Source: Cellulophaga fucicola (GTDB lineage Bacteria > Bacteroidota > Bacteroidia > Flavobacteriales > Flavobacteriaceae). From it: 64,000 nucleotides of DNA. Below are positions 33,033 to 42,416 of the stretch, piece after piece (positions within the stretch are counted from its first letter, which is position 1; each line of letters begins with the position of its first letter). A model generated the notes under the pieces. The model ran no database searches. It had not been told where the DNA came from and saw only the letters and a program-made list of their open reading frames with translations. The DNA is taken from the NCBI RefSeq assembly GCF_900119145.1, contig NZ_FPIY01000001.1, positions 868,001-932,000 of the forward strand. Direction: 5' to 3'. The position numbers were made by a program, and so were the translations under genes.

Positions 33033-33971
33033 ATGGACTATACCTTTGACAAAGATATATTAGACGGCCTTACTGCGCCAAAAAAACACCTATCTTCTAA
33101 ATACTTTTATGACGATGCTGGAAGCAGAATTTTTCAGGAAATTATGCATATGCAGTCGTATTACTTAACAGATAGTGAATTCGAGATTTTATCGCTTCAA
33201 GCAAAACAAATTGTAGATGCACTAGAGTTTAATGTGCCTTTTAACATTATAGAATTTGGTGCTGGTGATGGGTTTAAAACCTTTAAACTACTAGAGTATT
33301 TAGAGGAAAATAATATTGCTTTTCACTATATACCAATAGATATTAGTAAAGAAGCTATAGATATGTTAACCGAGAAGCTTAAAGAGCGTTTACCAAACGT
33401 ATCTATTAAACCTAAAATTGGTGACTATTTTAAAATGCTTAAAGAGCTTAAACAAGACACCACACCTAGCTTACTCCTTTTTTTAGGTAGTAACATTGGT
33501 AATTATTCTTATGATGAAGCAACAGAGTTATTACAGCTTTTTAATAATAACATGAAACCAAAAGACAAGCTGTTAATTGGTATAGATTTAAAAAAGAATC
33601 CTATTACCATACACAATGCTTATTTTGATAAAGACGGAATTACAAAGCGTTTTAATTTAAATCTTTTACTAAGAATTAACAGGGAACTAGAGGCCGATTT
33701 CAAAATTGATGATTTTGATTTTTATTGCCATTACAATCCAACAAACGGAGAAGTAAAAAGCTATATAGTAAGCTTAAAAAAACAACAAGTTTACCTAAAA
33801 AAACTAGACAAAATGATTAGTTTTAGTCAAAATGAACTTATTTGGACCGAATTATCTAAAAAATACAACCTTATAGATATTGAAGATTTAGCAACAAAAA
33901 CAGGATACTCTGTTGCTACTAACTTTTTAGATTGCAAACACTATTTTACAGATAGCCTTTGGGTTAAATAA
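33033..33971 (+). CDS. egtD: L-histidine N-alpha-methyltransferase EgtD
   Basis: 312 aa from the ATG at 33033, chosen over an in-frame TTG at 33021 inside egtB. Family motifs: LTAPKKHLSSKYFYDDAGSRIF, the SAM site FNIIEFGAGDGFKTFKLLEYL near residue 70, PSLLLFLGSNIGNYSYDEA and LLIGIDLKKNP. It methylates histidine to hercynine (N-alpha-trimethyl-histidine) with three SAM. The start lies 1 bp after the egtB stop, so the two are coupled. With egtB it gives the core of ergothioneine synthesis. Confidence 0.92.
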   Translation: MDYTFDKDILDGLTAPKKHLSSKYFYDDAGSRIFQEIMHMQSYYLTDSEFEILSLQAKQIVDALEFNVPFNIIEFGAGDGFKTFKLLEYLEENNIAFHYIPIDISKEAIDMLTEKLKERLPNVSIKPKIGDYFKMLKELKQDTTPSLLLFLGSNIGNYSYDEATELLQLFNNNMKPKDKLLIGIDLKKNPITIHNAYFDKDGITKRFNLNLLLRINRELEADFKIDDFDFYCHYNPTNGEVKSYIVSLKKQQVYLKKLDKMISFSQNELIWTELSKKYNLIDIEDLATKTGYSVATNFLDCKHYFTDSLWVK

Positions 33972-33981
33972 AGCATCAATT

Positions 33982-34935
33982 TTGAAAACCACTAAAATAG
34001 GACTTGGCTTAGCTGCTTTAGGAAGACCAGACTACATAAACATTAGAAACTCTACTGTAGACAAGTCCGTTATTGCCTTTAAGCAAAAAGCCTTTACTAT
34101 GCTAGACCACGCATATAGTTTTGGTATACGATATTTTGATACCGCACCATCTTACGGAAAAGGAGAAGAATTTTTATTGGACTGGAAAACAACCAGAAAA
34201 CGCAATGACCTTATTCTAGGCACAAAATGGGGCTATACCTATGTTGCCAATTGGGAAATAGGCTACAGTGGTAAACACGAAATTAAAGAACACTCCTTAT
34301 CAAAATTACAAGAACAATGGCAAGTATCTAAACAGTTACTACCAGAACTAGGTATATACCAAGTACACTCCGCTACTTTAGAAAGTGGTATCTTAGACAA
34401 CACCACAGTTTTAGAAGAATTACACGCTATTAAAAAAGAAACGGGACTTTCCATTGGTATTTCTACAAGCGGAACACAACAAACAGAAGTCATAAAAAAA
34501 GCTTTAGAAATTAAAGTAAATAACGAAGATTTATTTACAAGTTTCCAGGTAACATATAATGTTTTAGAGCAGTTTACCTACCCTATTTTAAAGCAATTAT
34601 TAAAAGAAAACAAAAAAGTAATTATAAAAGAGGCATTGGCTAACGGTAGAGTTTTTAAGAATGATAATTTTTTGCATTACCAAAAAAATTACAACATACT
34701 ATACAGCTTAGCCAATAAATACAATGTGGGTGTAGATGCAATTGCTCTGCGTTTTATTATTGAAGCCTTACAACCAACCTACATACTAAGTGGAGCTTCC
34801 GAACCAGAACAACTAACTAGTAATTACAAAGCTTTAGACATATCATTAACCAAGCAAGAAGTAAAACTATTACAGAAATTAGCAACTAATGCAACCGCGT
34901 ACTGGAAAGAACGTAGCGATTTAAAATGGAACTAA
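33982..34935 (+). CDS. Aldo/keto reductase, TTG start
   Basis: 317 aa. I use the TTG at 33982 because the next in-frame ATG would cut away the first strand (TTKIGLGLAALGRPDY), essential in aldo/keto reductases. Motifs: FGIRYFDTAPSYGKGEEFLLDWK (catalytic Asp/Tyr), LILGTKWGYTY (Lys), GIYQVHSATLES (His), GISTSGTQQTEV and YILSGASEPEQL, which belong to the family, although the NADPH site is divergent. It is 10 bp after egtD; linkage to ergothioneine is positional only. It ends 1 bp from the convergent hydroxylase gene. Confidence 0.8.
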   Translation: MKTTKIGLGLAALGRPDYINIRNSTVDKSVIAFKQKAFTMLDHAYSFGIRYFDTAPSYGKGEEFLLDWKTTRKRNDLILGTKWGYTYVANWEIGYSGKHEIKEHSLSKLQEQWQVSKQLLPELGIYQVHSATLESGILDNTTVLEELHAIKKETGLSIGISTSGTQQTEVIKKALEIKVNNEDLFTSFQVTYNVLEQFTYPILKQLLKENKKVIIKEALANGRVFKNDNFLHYQKNYNILYSLANKYNVGVDAIALRFIIEALQPTYILSGASEPEQLTSNYKALDISLTKQEVKLLQKLATNATAYWKERSDLKWN

Positions 34936-34936
34936 C

Positions 34937-35824
34937 CTACTCCTTCTGCTCTTCTTTATCTTTAGTAAAACCATATAAGTTTTGCTTAACAAACCCTTTA
35001 GGAAAATGTTCATCGCCCTCAAAACCTAAACGTACATTGCCACTTTCTTCTGGAATGTAGTTTGTTTTAAAAATATAATCCCATAAGCTTAAACTAATTC
35101 CAAAATTAACACCATAAGAACCTTCTGGTATTGTGTATGCGTGGTGGTATAAGTGCATTACCGGGTTGTTAAATATATACCTAAAAGGTCCCCACGTAAT
35201 TTTTATATTAGAATGATTAAAATGACCTATAGTTATTGCAAAAAAGTGCACTATATACGCTTGCTCTGGCTCAAAACCACCCAAAATTAAAACTCCAAAG
35301 GTTTTTAGCGGTTTATACAATATATTTTCCATCCAATGGTAACGTAAATGCGCAGCAAACCCCATTTCTTTTACACTATGATGCACTTTGTGGAAATTCC
35401 ATAATGCAGGAAACTTATGCAACATTACGTGTGTAAACCACTGTACAAAGTCTAAAACAATAAAGAAAATTAGTAATTGCCAAGCCATATGCAGCTTAGA
35501 TAAGTCTACAATAGCCAAGCTTTTAATTGGAATACCATTAGAACTAAACAACAATTCTAACACTTTGTAGAAGCCGCTAATAATTATTGAAAAGACAAAG
35601 AAATTAAAAAACATATAGAAAAAATCTAACCAAAAATCTTTTCTAAATATAGATTGATTTTTACGCCAAGGAAACAAAATTTCTAAACTCCAAACCACCA
35701 AAGAGATAAGTAATAATCCCCAAAAATAATTGGTGTACCAAGGTACATCAAAAACAATAGATTTCCAGGTCCAACTTAAAGAACCTGAAAAAGCGTTGAT
35801 AAAAGCATCTAAATATTTTGTCAT
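34937..35824 (-). CDS. Sterol desaturase / fatty acid hydroxylase family protein
   Basis: 295 aa integral membrane di-iron protein. Four or more helices (FWGLLLISLVVWSLEILF, FFVFSIIISGFYKVLELL, MAWQLLIFFIVLDFVQWF) and the His boxes HVMLH, HKVHH and, near the C-terminus, HLYHHAY, plus a fourth in FNHSN, as in fatty-acid hydroxylases of this superfamily. It would hydroxylate or desaturate a lipid or carotenoid using O2 and di-iron. The substrate is unknown. Its stop codon is 1 bp from that of the convergent aldo/keto reductase gene. Confidence 0.85.
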   Translation of the reverse strand: MTKYLDAFINAFSGSLSWTWKSIVFDVPWYTNYFWGLLLISLVVWSLEILFPWRKNQSIFRKDFWLDFFYMFFNFFVFSIIISGFYKVLELLFSSNGIPIKSLAIVDLSKLHMAWQLLIFFIVLDFVQWFTHVMLHKFPALWNFHKVHHSVKEMGFAAHLRYHWMENILYKPLKTFGVLILGGFEPEQAYIVHFFAITIGHFNHSNIKITWGPFRYIFNNPVMHLYHHAYTIPEGSYGVNFGISLSLWDYIFKTNYIPEESGNVRLGFEGDEHFPKGFVKQNLYGFTKDKEEQKE

Positions 35825-36020
35825 ACTACAAATAAGAGTCGTAAATATCTATATTTTCTAACAAATAGAATGTAACAAAGGTTACATATTAACTCGTATT
35901 TAACTTCGTTAAAAAAATTACATCTACTAAACTACCAAAAGTCAATTGCAACCACTTAAAATATTTTTTAACATTTTCTATTTAATTTCTTTAAATTTAC
36001 CCAAAACAGAAAAACCATAT

Positions 36021-37160
36021 ATGGCAATATTTACTTCTCTAGGACTTATTTTAATTACCTGTATTATTATTTGGAGAGCCTGCGATGGCTTTGAAATGGC
36101 TTCTAATTATTTAGGTAGAAATATGAAAGAAGGTATAAAAGGCGCTACCATAAATGCCATAGGTAGTAGCTTACCAGAACTTTTTACTACACTATTCTTT
36201 TTATTTGTTTTAAAAGACAAGGATGGTTTTTCTGGAGGTATTGGCACCACAGCTGGTAGTGCTGTTTTTAACGCTATGATTATCCCTGCTGTTGTAATAC
36301 TCGTTGTTATAGGTAAAAAAATAACTTCACAAATAGAGATTTCTAAAAAAGTAATATATAGGGATGGTATAGCATTAATATTAGCTGAATTAGCCTTAAT
36401 ATTTGTTATTAGCGGCACATCTTTAAACTGGACACACGGTCTTATTTTAATGGCTCTATACTTTATTTACGTTGGATACATGTTATTAAGTCAAGGCCCA
36501 GGAGAAGTAGAAAACGATTACGAAGAAGAAGCAGATGGTGGCAACAGAGCTATAGCTTTATTTAGGGGTGATTTAGCAACTGTAGTTCTTGGAGACTCTA
36601 AAATAAACAAAGTAAAAGCTATTGGCTTATTAATAGTTTCTGTATTATTTATAGGTTTAGCTTGTTTTTGGCTAGTAGAAGCTTGCCAAGAATTTGGAGT
36701 TGCTACGGGTATGCCTATTTACTTTGTATCTGTAGTACTTGCATCTGCAGCCACAAGTGTACCAGATACAATTATGTCTTATAAAGATGCTATGAAAGGT
36801 AATTATGATGATGCAGTTGCAAATGCACTAGGTAGTAATATTTTTGATGTTTGTTTTGCCTTAGGTTTTCCTTTATTCTTGTTTACATTAATATACGGAC
36901 CTATAGAAATGAGTCCAGAAACTATAGAAAACATAGGACAACTACGCGTATTACTATTAATATTAACCGTTATAGTATTCTTTATATTTATCCTTTCTAA
37001 AAAGGGAATTAAAGGTATACACGCAAAATTATTACTAATGCTGTATGTTTTATTTGTTATCTATTCTGTAGGCAAAGGACTAAGCTACGACATACCTTTA
37101 ATTAATGAGGTTTCTAATGGTTTATCTCAGATATCCCATTGGTTTACAGGTCTTATATAA
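36021..37160 (+). CDS. Sodium/calcium exchanger-type cation antiporter (CaCA family)
   Basis: 379 aa from ATG 36021; the in-frame TTG at 35946 would add a 25-residue non-conserved extension. About ten helices. The two inverted alpha repeats are recognisable: KGATINAIGSSLPELFTTLFFLF and ASAATSVPDTIMSYKDAMKGNYDDAVANALGSNIFDVCFALG. The second carries the N-A-x-G-S-N pattern and acidic residues of the ion path. Antiport of Na+ (or H+) and Ca2+ is inferred. It ends in a strong bidirectional terminator. Confidence 0.85.
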   Translation: MAIFTSLGLILITCIIIWRACDGFEMASNYLGRNMKEGIKGATINAIGSSLPELFTTLFFLFVLKDKDGFSGGIGTTAGSAVFNAMIIPAVVILVVIGKKITSQIEISKKVIYRDGIALILAELALIFVISGTSLNWTHGLILMALYFIYVGYMLLSQGPGEVENDYEEEADGGNRAIALFRGDLATVVLGDSKINKVKAIGLLIVSVLFIGLACFWLVEACQEFGVATGMPIYFVSVVLASAATSVPDTIMSYKDAMKGNYDDAVANALGSNIFDVCFALGFPLFLFTLIYGPIEMSPETIENIGQLRVLLLILTVIVFFIFILSKKGIKGIHAKLLLMLYVLFVIYSVGKGLSYDIPLINEVSNGLSQISHWFTGLI

Positions 37161-37175
37161 AATATTTACAATCCT

Positions 37176-37213
37176 AAAAAAGGTGTTTATTCGATTGAAT
37201 AAACACCTTTTTT
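37176..37213. terminator. Perfect bidirectional terminator between exchanger and channel genes
   Basis: AAAAAAGGTGTTTATTC (37176-37192) and GAATAAACACCTTTTTT (37197-37213) form a perfect 17-bp stem with a 4-base GATT loop. T-runs occur on both strands. It serves the two convergent genes. Confidence 0.9.
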
Positions 37214-37232
37214 AGATTTAATACTATTCTAT

Positions 37233-39170
37233 TTACAATTCATCCTCAGACAAGACAATTAAGAAGTCGTTTTCTAACAATTCTATTTCTGTGTCTTTTG
37301 AAAGATTTAAAGTGATACCAAAATTATTTTTAAGAGATTTACTTAAATCTCCTTTTCTAATACCCAAGCAGATTTCACCTCTTTGTTGTGCACAAAAAAT
37401 AGCATCTGCAAAGGTTATTTTCTGAGGAAAAGTATCAAAATAAAGTGTTGCAGGCTTTACGTAGATTTCACTACCATCTTCAGAGAAAATATCATCATAA
37501 AAAGTTTTCATTAAAGCTTCTTCACTTAGCTGTGCTAAAATCATAGTAATTAACTTATTACTAATTATAAAATCATCTACATTTGTCTGCGTTATAATCT
37601 CTTGATTTTCAGAATTTAAAACCTGTGTTATTATATGCAATCCGTTAGCATCTTTTACAACCTTACGCAATAACAATAAAATAATTAAAGTATCAGAATC
37701 TATCTTATCTGCAGACTGTTCTTCCATACTTTGCGATAATATAACAATAGTATCATAAGACTCTGGATTAATTTTTTCTAAATTATCTAAATCTAAAGGA
37801 TTAGAATCGTGTAAGTTGATGTTAAAATCTGGATATGTCCCTGCAATTTCATCAATAGCGCTTGTAAGTTCCTCCGTAGGCGCATCAAACAAAATATCAA
37901 AATCTGACCCATCTAATAGGTAATCTGTAGCTTCTTCTATAAAAACTTCAGCAACCTTATGCCATCCTAAAATTAGAATTCGTTTTTTCTTTTGCTCCAA
38001 ACGAACATCTATTATTTTCTTATCTCTATTTGGAAAGAAGTACTGCTTACCTTCAAAAGAAATAGTAGAATCATCTTCAGCTAAAATAACAACAGAGTCT
38101 CCATTACTAAGAATAGTATCTACTGGTGGTCTAAGAACTAAACCTTCTTTTTCTGAGTAAATACCTAATGGAATACCATCTTTTAAATAATAACTTAACT
38201 CACCAAATTGCAAGTTATTCCATTGGTCTTCATAAAAGTATATCTCACAACCATCAAAAGATAAAATCTCCTTGTAAACAGTATCTAAACCACTAGTTAA
38301 AGAAGTCTGTATTAAAAGTTTACCCATAATATTCCAGCTATCAATAGCAATAATATTATCGTCTTCAAAAAAGCTTATAATATCTCTTTTTTCTTTAGTA
38401 AATATTTCTGCAATTATAGGCAGCTCATTTTTACCGTTCTGGCAAGCTGTAATTGCCAAGATAGACTTAACAGATTGCACATCACTTGCTTTCTTTTTAC
38501 TTAAGGTTGCACTTTCTGAACAGCCCGCTAATATAATAATAGACCTAGCCGACTCTAAATTTATACGTTTAAGCTCGTTTATATTGGCATAGTCTCCTTG
38601 TGTTGTAATTACCTCAGTAGTCATCATATCTGGTAGACGCTTGGTAATTAAGTTATCCATTTCTTCCTTATCTTCATTAGATAAAATAACGACAGATGCT
38701 TTAGACTCGCTCTCGTTTGCTAAAATTAACTCTCTAATTACATCTACTACACGCTCGTTCCAACCTAATATAATGGTATGGTTACTTTCTATTACTTTAC
38801 CTCTACCCTTTCTAAAATCGTATAACATTGTATCTAAAGCTGTTGTTATAAAACCAATAAGCATAGACAGTAAAATAACTCCCGTTAAACCAGACAAAAC
38901 AGTTAACACCTTTAAAAAAGTAGGTGCATCGTTATCTTGGTTCATATTTCCAGGATCTGTCATTTCTAAAAATGTAACCCAGATATCTCTAAAAATATTA
39001 CCTGTATAGTCTAAACTTGGAAAAATATTTATAAGTATTAAACGTAAACCTACTAGTACTACAAAAACTACAATAAATATTATTAAAAGGCTTTTAAATA
39101 TTGATGAACCTCCTTTGCTTAAAAAGCGTTCTGCTTTATAATTTAAGCGATCTGCAAACGAATTTTTCAT
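37233..39170 (-). CDS. CASTOR/POLLUX-type ion channel with RCK/TrkA-N domains
   Basis: 645 aa. N-terminal helices (~residues 25-50 and ~86-112, LLIIFIVVFVVLVGLRLIL and LKVLTVLSGLTGVILLSMLIGFITTALD) flank a pore-like DIWVTFLEMTDPGN segment. Then come two Rossmann-like domains: IESNHTIILGWNERVVDVIREL (~128-150) and KKKRILILGWHKVAEVFIEE (~393-412). This arrangement is that of the CASTOR/POLLUX/SYM8 family, cation channels gated through RCK-like domains. Ion selectivity is unknown. It follows the TerB/zinc-ribbon gene by 34 bp on the same strand, so they are likely co-transcribed. Confidence 0.85.
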   Translation of the reverse strand: MKNSFADRLNYKAERFLSKGGSSIFKSLLIIFIVVFVVLVGLRLILINIFPSLDYTGNIFRDIWVTFLEMTDPGNMNQDNDAPTFLKVLTVLSGLTGVILLSMLIGFITTALDTMLYDFRKGRGKVIESNHTIILGWNERVVDVIRELILANESESKASVVILSNEDKEEMDNLITKRLPDMMTTEVITTQGDYANINELKRINLESARSIIILAGCSESATLSKKKASDVQSVKSILAITACQNGKNELPIIAEIFTKEKRDIISFFEDDNIIAIDSWNIMGKLLIQTSLTSGLDTVYKEILSFDGCEIYFYEDQWNNLQFGELSYYLKDGIPLGIYSEKEGLVLRPPVDTILSNGDSVVILAEDDSTISFEGKQYFFPNRDKKIIDVRLEQKKKRILILGWHKVAEVFIEEATDYLLDGSDFDILFDAPTEELTSAIDEIAGTYPDFNINLHDSNPLDLDNLEKINPESYDTIVILSQSMEEQSADKIDSDTLIILLLLRKVVKDANGLHIITQVLNSENQEIITQTNVDDFIISNKLITMILAQLSEEALMKTFYDDIFSEDGSEIYVKPATLYFDTFPQKITFADAIFCAQQRGEICLGIRKGDLSKSLKNNFGITLNLSKDTEIELLENDFLIVLSEDEL

Positions 39171-39204
39171 AAATGGTAATTGGTTATTTTGTAAATTAGT
39201 ATTG

Positions 39205-39831
39205 TTAGTTCATTTTTTCTAAAGCTTCAGCCATAAGACCTTTTATATGAGCAGAAGACATTTCCATTATTTCTCCCATCTTAAATAGCAATTCTTTTTC
39301 TGTATCATCAAAATGCCCATCTGAATAAGCAACATCTAAAGCAGATTTAATTAGTAACTCTTTACCATGGTCGTTTAACGAAGGACCAACGTGCTTTAAA
39401 TAGGTAGATATATCCTTGCCATCTGTTTGCACTTGCTTTATATAATCTTCTAACTGAAAAGAAGACATATCGTTATGTCCATACTTATTAATTATATGTA
39501 AAACCGCTATTTTCTCATTTTCATCTATAACACCATCTGCCAACATCATTTTAACCATTACGTGGCGTATAGCTTGTTCGTACATTGCCATAAAGGCTTT
39601 TTTATCTGTAGTTTTTACACCGTCTAAAACCCTAGTTATAAATGTGCCTTTACAGTGGTTACACTCTACATACTCTCCTTTACTACCTAATGGAATAAGC
39701 GGTATAAAATACAACGTAAAAAACTGTGTAACCTTTCTATGTCTATACTCACGATTTAACTCGCATTGCGGACAATTAAAGTTTCCTGTAGCTTTTGTAG
39801 AGCGCACACCTCTTGTTCCAAAAATAATCAT
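39205..39831 (-). CDS. Zinc-ribbon plus TerB-like domain protein
   Basis: 208 aa. The N-terminus is a zinc ribbon with two Cys pairs (NCPQCELNREYRHRKVTQFF and VECNHCKGTFI; family zinc-ribbon_15). A basic RHRKV segment follows the first pair. The C-terminal ~140 residues are TerB-like helices (MMLADGVIDENEKIAVLHII and ALDVAYSDGHFDDTEKELLFKMG), with acidic loops resembling metal-binding sites. It stands first in a two-gene unit with the CASTOR/POLLUX-type channel. Involvement in metal or stress response is only inferred. Confidence 0.75.
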   Translation of the reverse strand: MIIFGTRGVRSTKATGNFNCPQCELNREYRHRKVTQFFTLYFIPLIPLGSKGEYVECNHCKGTFITRVLDGVKTTDKKAFMAMYEQAIRHVMVKMMLADGVIDENEKIAVLHIINKYGHNDMSSFQLEDYIKQVQTDGKDISTYLKHVGPSLNDHGKELLIKSALDVAYSDGHFDDTEKELLFKMGEIMEMSSAHIKGLMAEALEKMN

Positions 39832-40376
39832 AATTACAAAATATTATAGGTTATAGTCTATATAAGTAGTAAGCCAAAAATTACAAAAAAATAAATAGAC
39901 ACTAATTAACAATTAAAAGTCTAAAAATCAACCAAATACAATTAAATAATAAGCTATTAAATGCCTAATGTTTTAATAAAAAAACGTATAATTAACTGTA
40001 AATCAATTTTTTATTTAGGTTAAAATAACTTTTATATTGATGAGATATTGCATGCAAGGTAAAATTCTTAACTAAATGTTAACTCTAAAACATTACCAAC
40101 ACTAAGAACTCTAATAATAACTATTGGTTGTTCTTTTTTTTAATAAATAGCCTAATTAACAAGATAGATTAGAGAAAAAAAATAATAAACTAAATAATGT
40201 ATTATCATATTTTTTATTATTTAAATAAGAATAACACAGATATAAATAACCAATTAAAACAATTTATTAATCTATTTTTATTTTAATTACATTTTTAATA
40301 ATCCGAAAGACCAATATTACTTATCTCCCCTTTTTTTAGTACTTTTCACATTACAAGAACAATTAAAAATCCAAAC
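39832..40376. other. 545-bp AT-rich intergenic region, nothing definite
   Basis: Between the divergent zinc-ribbon/TerB gene and the M28 peptidase gene. I see no ORF with coding character, no RNA-like conserved block and no exact TAnnTTTG element near the peptidase start. Poly-A/T runs and short imperfect palindromes only. Confidence 0.5.
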
Positions 40377-41939
40377 ATGAAAAAACTAGCATTTATAGCC
40401 TTAGCTTTGGCTGTAAGCTGTAATTCTACTCAGAAAACTACAGGTGAAAAAAAAGTTGACAAAGCCGAAGCGGTAAATCCGGAGACTTACGGTAACACAA
40501 TTACAGAAGCTGAATTAAAAACTCACTTATACACGTATGCTTCTGATGAGTTTGAAGGTCGTGAAACTGGAAAACCAGGGCAAAAGAAAGCTATTGCATA
40601 CATAAAAAAAGAATACATTGACTTAGGTATTAAACCTGCTAAAGCAGATGGCAACTATTTCCAAGATGTTCCATTAGAAATTTCTAAATTACCTACAGGT
40701 ACACTTAGTATTAATGGCACTACCTATACTTTAGGTGAAGATTACGTAGCTACAACTGCATCTACAGGAGATTATACTTCTGTAATTTATGCTGGTTTTG
40801 GTATTGAAGAAGATGACTATTCTGATTATAGCGGTTTAGACGTAAAAGGAAAAATTGTTGTTGCAAAAACTGGAGAGCCTAAAAATACAGATGGTACATT
40901 TAAATTATCTGGTTCTAGCGAAAAATCTTCTTGGAGCAACCCTTCAGAAGCTTTAGCTAAACGTGTAGAACTTGCCACTAAAAAAGGTGCTGCTGGTATT
41001 GTTTTTTATGATGAAACAAATTACCCAAGATACCAACAGTACTTTGCACAAATGCAAAAAAGTGGTAGAGAAAGAATTTCTCCAAAACCTACTAGTCCTA
41101 ACGAGTTCGCTACAATTTTAGTAAATGCTAAATTAGCAAATGCTTTTGTTAAAGATATTTCTAAAGATGATACTCCTAAAACGGTTAGTACTGATCTAAA
41201 ATTAGATTTAAAAAGCGGGAACACAGATGTAATGTCTGAAAATGTTGTTGCATACATTAAAGGTTCTGAAAAACCAGATGAATATCTTGTAATATCTTCT
41301 CACTTAGACCACATTGGCATTAGCGCAGACGGACAAATAAACAATGGTGCAGATGATGATGGATCTGGTACTGTAGCTTTATTAGAGATTGCAGAAGCTT
41401 TTAGAAAAGCTCAATTGGACGGTAATGGACCAAAGCGTTCTGTTGTGTTTTTACACGTTACAGGAGAAGAAAAAGGCTTACTAGGTTCGCAACATTATAC
41501 AGATGTAGATCCTATCTTTCCTTTAGCTCAAACTGTAGCTAACCTAAATATTGATATGGTTGGTAGAATAGATCCAAAACGTGAGGGAGACAGAAACTAC
41601 ATTTACCTAATTGGTTCTGACAAATTGAGTACAGAATTACACAACCTATCTGAAGAGGTAAACAAAAAATATGCAAACGTAGTTTTAGACTATACTTATA
41701 ATGATGAAAACGATCCAAATCGTTTTTACTACAGAAGTGATCACTATAACTTTGCTAAAAATAACATTCCAATTATTTTTTACTTTAATGGTACACATGA
41801 TGATTATCACCAACCATCTGATACGCCAGATAAAATTAATTACGACTTATTAGAAAACAGAACTAGATTGGTTTTTTACACAGCCTGGGAAATTGCTAAC
41901 AGAGCAAATAGACTAATTGTAGATAAGCCTACAGAATAA
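40377..41939 (+). CDS. M28-family metallopeptidase lipoprotein with PA domain
   Basis: 520 aa. Signal peptide with lipobox LALAVSCNS (predicted lipidated Cys near 15). A PA insert (~100-175: YAGFGIEEDDYSDYSGLDVKGKIVVAKTGEP) lies before the M28 catalytic domain with the two-zinc ligands: SSHLDHIG, NNGADDDGSG, TGEEKGLLGS, NLNIDMVGR, DDYHQPSDTPD. It should be an outer-membrane or periplasmic aminopeptidase or carboxypeptidase. Monocistronic; a terminator follows. Confidence 0.9.
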   Translation: MKKLAFIALALAVSCNSTQKTTGEKKVDKAEAVNPETYGNTITEAELKTHLYTYASDEFEGRETGKPGQKKAIAYIKKEYIDLGIKPAKADGNYFQDVPLEISKLPTGTLSINGTTYTLGEDYVATTASTGDYTSVIYAGFGIEEDDYSDYSGLDVKGKIVVAKTGEPKNTDGTFKLSGSSEKSSWSNPSEALAKRVELATKKGAAGIVFYDETNYPRYQQYFAQMQKSGRERISPKPTSPNEFATILVNAKLANAFVKDISKDDTPKTVSTDLKLDLKSGNTDVMSENVVAYIKGSEKPDEYLVISSHLDHIGISADGQINNGADDDGSGTVALLEIAEAFRKAQLDGNGPKRSVVFLHVTGEEKGLLGSQHYTDVDPIFPLAQTVANLNIDMVGRIDPKREGDRNYIYLIGSDKLSTELHNLSEEVNKKYANVVLDYTYNDENDPNRFYYRSDHYNFAKNNIPIIFYFNGTHDDYHQPSDTPDKINYDLLENRTRLVFYTAWEIANRANRLIVDKPTE

Positions 41940-41964
41940 ACATTTTTTTAGAATAAGAATAAAG

Positions 41965-41985
41965 GCCTTTGTATTTTACAAAGGC
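41965..41985 (+). terminator. Terminator after the M28 peptidase gene
   Basis: GCCTTTGTA (41965-41973) pairs with TACAAAGGC (41977-41985), loop TTT, followed by a T-run. Confidence 0.8.
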
Positions 41986-42029
41986 TTTTTTTTGCTAGAT
42001 TTTTATGTAAAGAAAGTATTAAAAACAAA

Positions 42030-42057
42030 AAAGCCTTGTCAAAATTGACAAGGCTTT
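42030..42057 (-). terminator. Terminator downstream of tRNA-His
   Basis: AAAGCCTTGTCAA (42030-42042) pairs with TTGACAAGGCTTT (42045-42057). On the minus strand it is followed by TTTTTTG. It lies 8 bp beyond the 3' end of the tRNA. Confidence 0.75.
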
Positions 42058-42065
42058 GCTTTTTG

Positions 42066-42139
42066 GGTGGAAGACCGGGTTCGAACCGGCGACCCTCGGT
42101 ACCACAAACCGATACTCTAACCAGCTGAGCTACATCCAC
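42066..42139 (-). tRNA. tRNA-His (GTG anticodon)
   Basis: Full cloverleaf on the minus strand: D arm, anticodon stem TCGGT/ACCGA with loop TTGTGGT (anticodon GTG at 42105-42103), T loop TTCGAAC. G-1 is encoded at 42140 opposite discriminator C73, the histidine-tRNA identity element. The 7-bp acceptor stem has one U6-U67 mismatch (GTGGATG against CTTCCAC). No CCA end is encoded. A short ORF that overlaps it is spurious. Confidence 0.95.
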
Positions 42140-42416
42140 CATTTGTAAGCGGATGCAAAGATAATTTTTTTTAACTAATCTATCAAAATAATTTGGGTCA
42201 TATTTTTAAAAAAATTAAAAAAAAATTGTAAAAGGCTAATTATCAATATTTATCGTATTTTTATGCCCGTTTATAATTTTTTTAGTTTCGATAAAAAGCA
42301 TATAATAATAGATAAAACACACAAATAATGTCGTTTCACAACATTATTTAGCTAATGAACAAGCATCCGCATAAATTCACGTTTAAGTTAATGAATACTA
42401 AGTTTTATACATATTA

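Noticed and set aside
35946-36020. TTG start of the cation exchanger
   Set aside because: It adds 25 non-conserved residues; ATG 36021 fits the first helix of the family.
41948-42142. 64-aa minus-strand ORF
   Set aside because: It runs through the tRNA-His gene and its terminator and shows no coding character.
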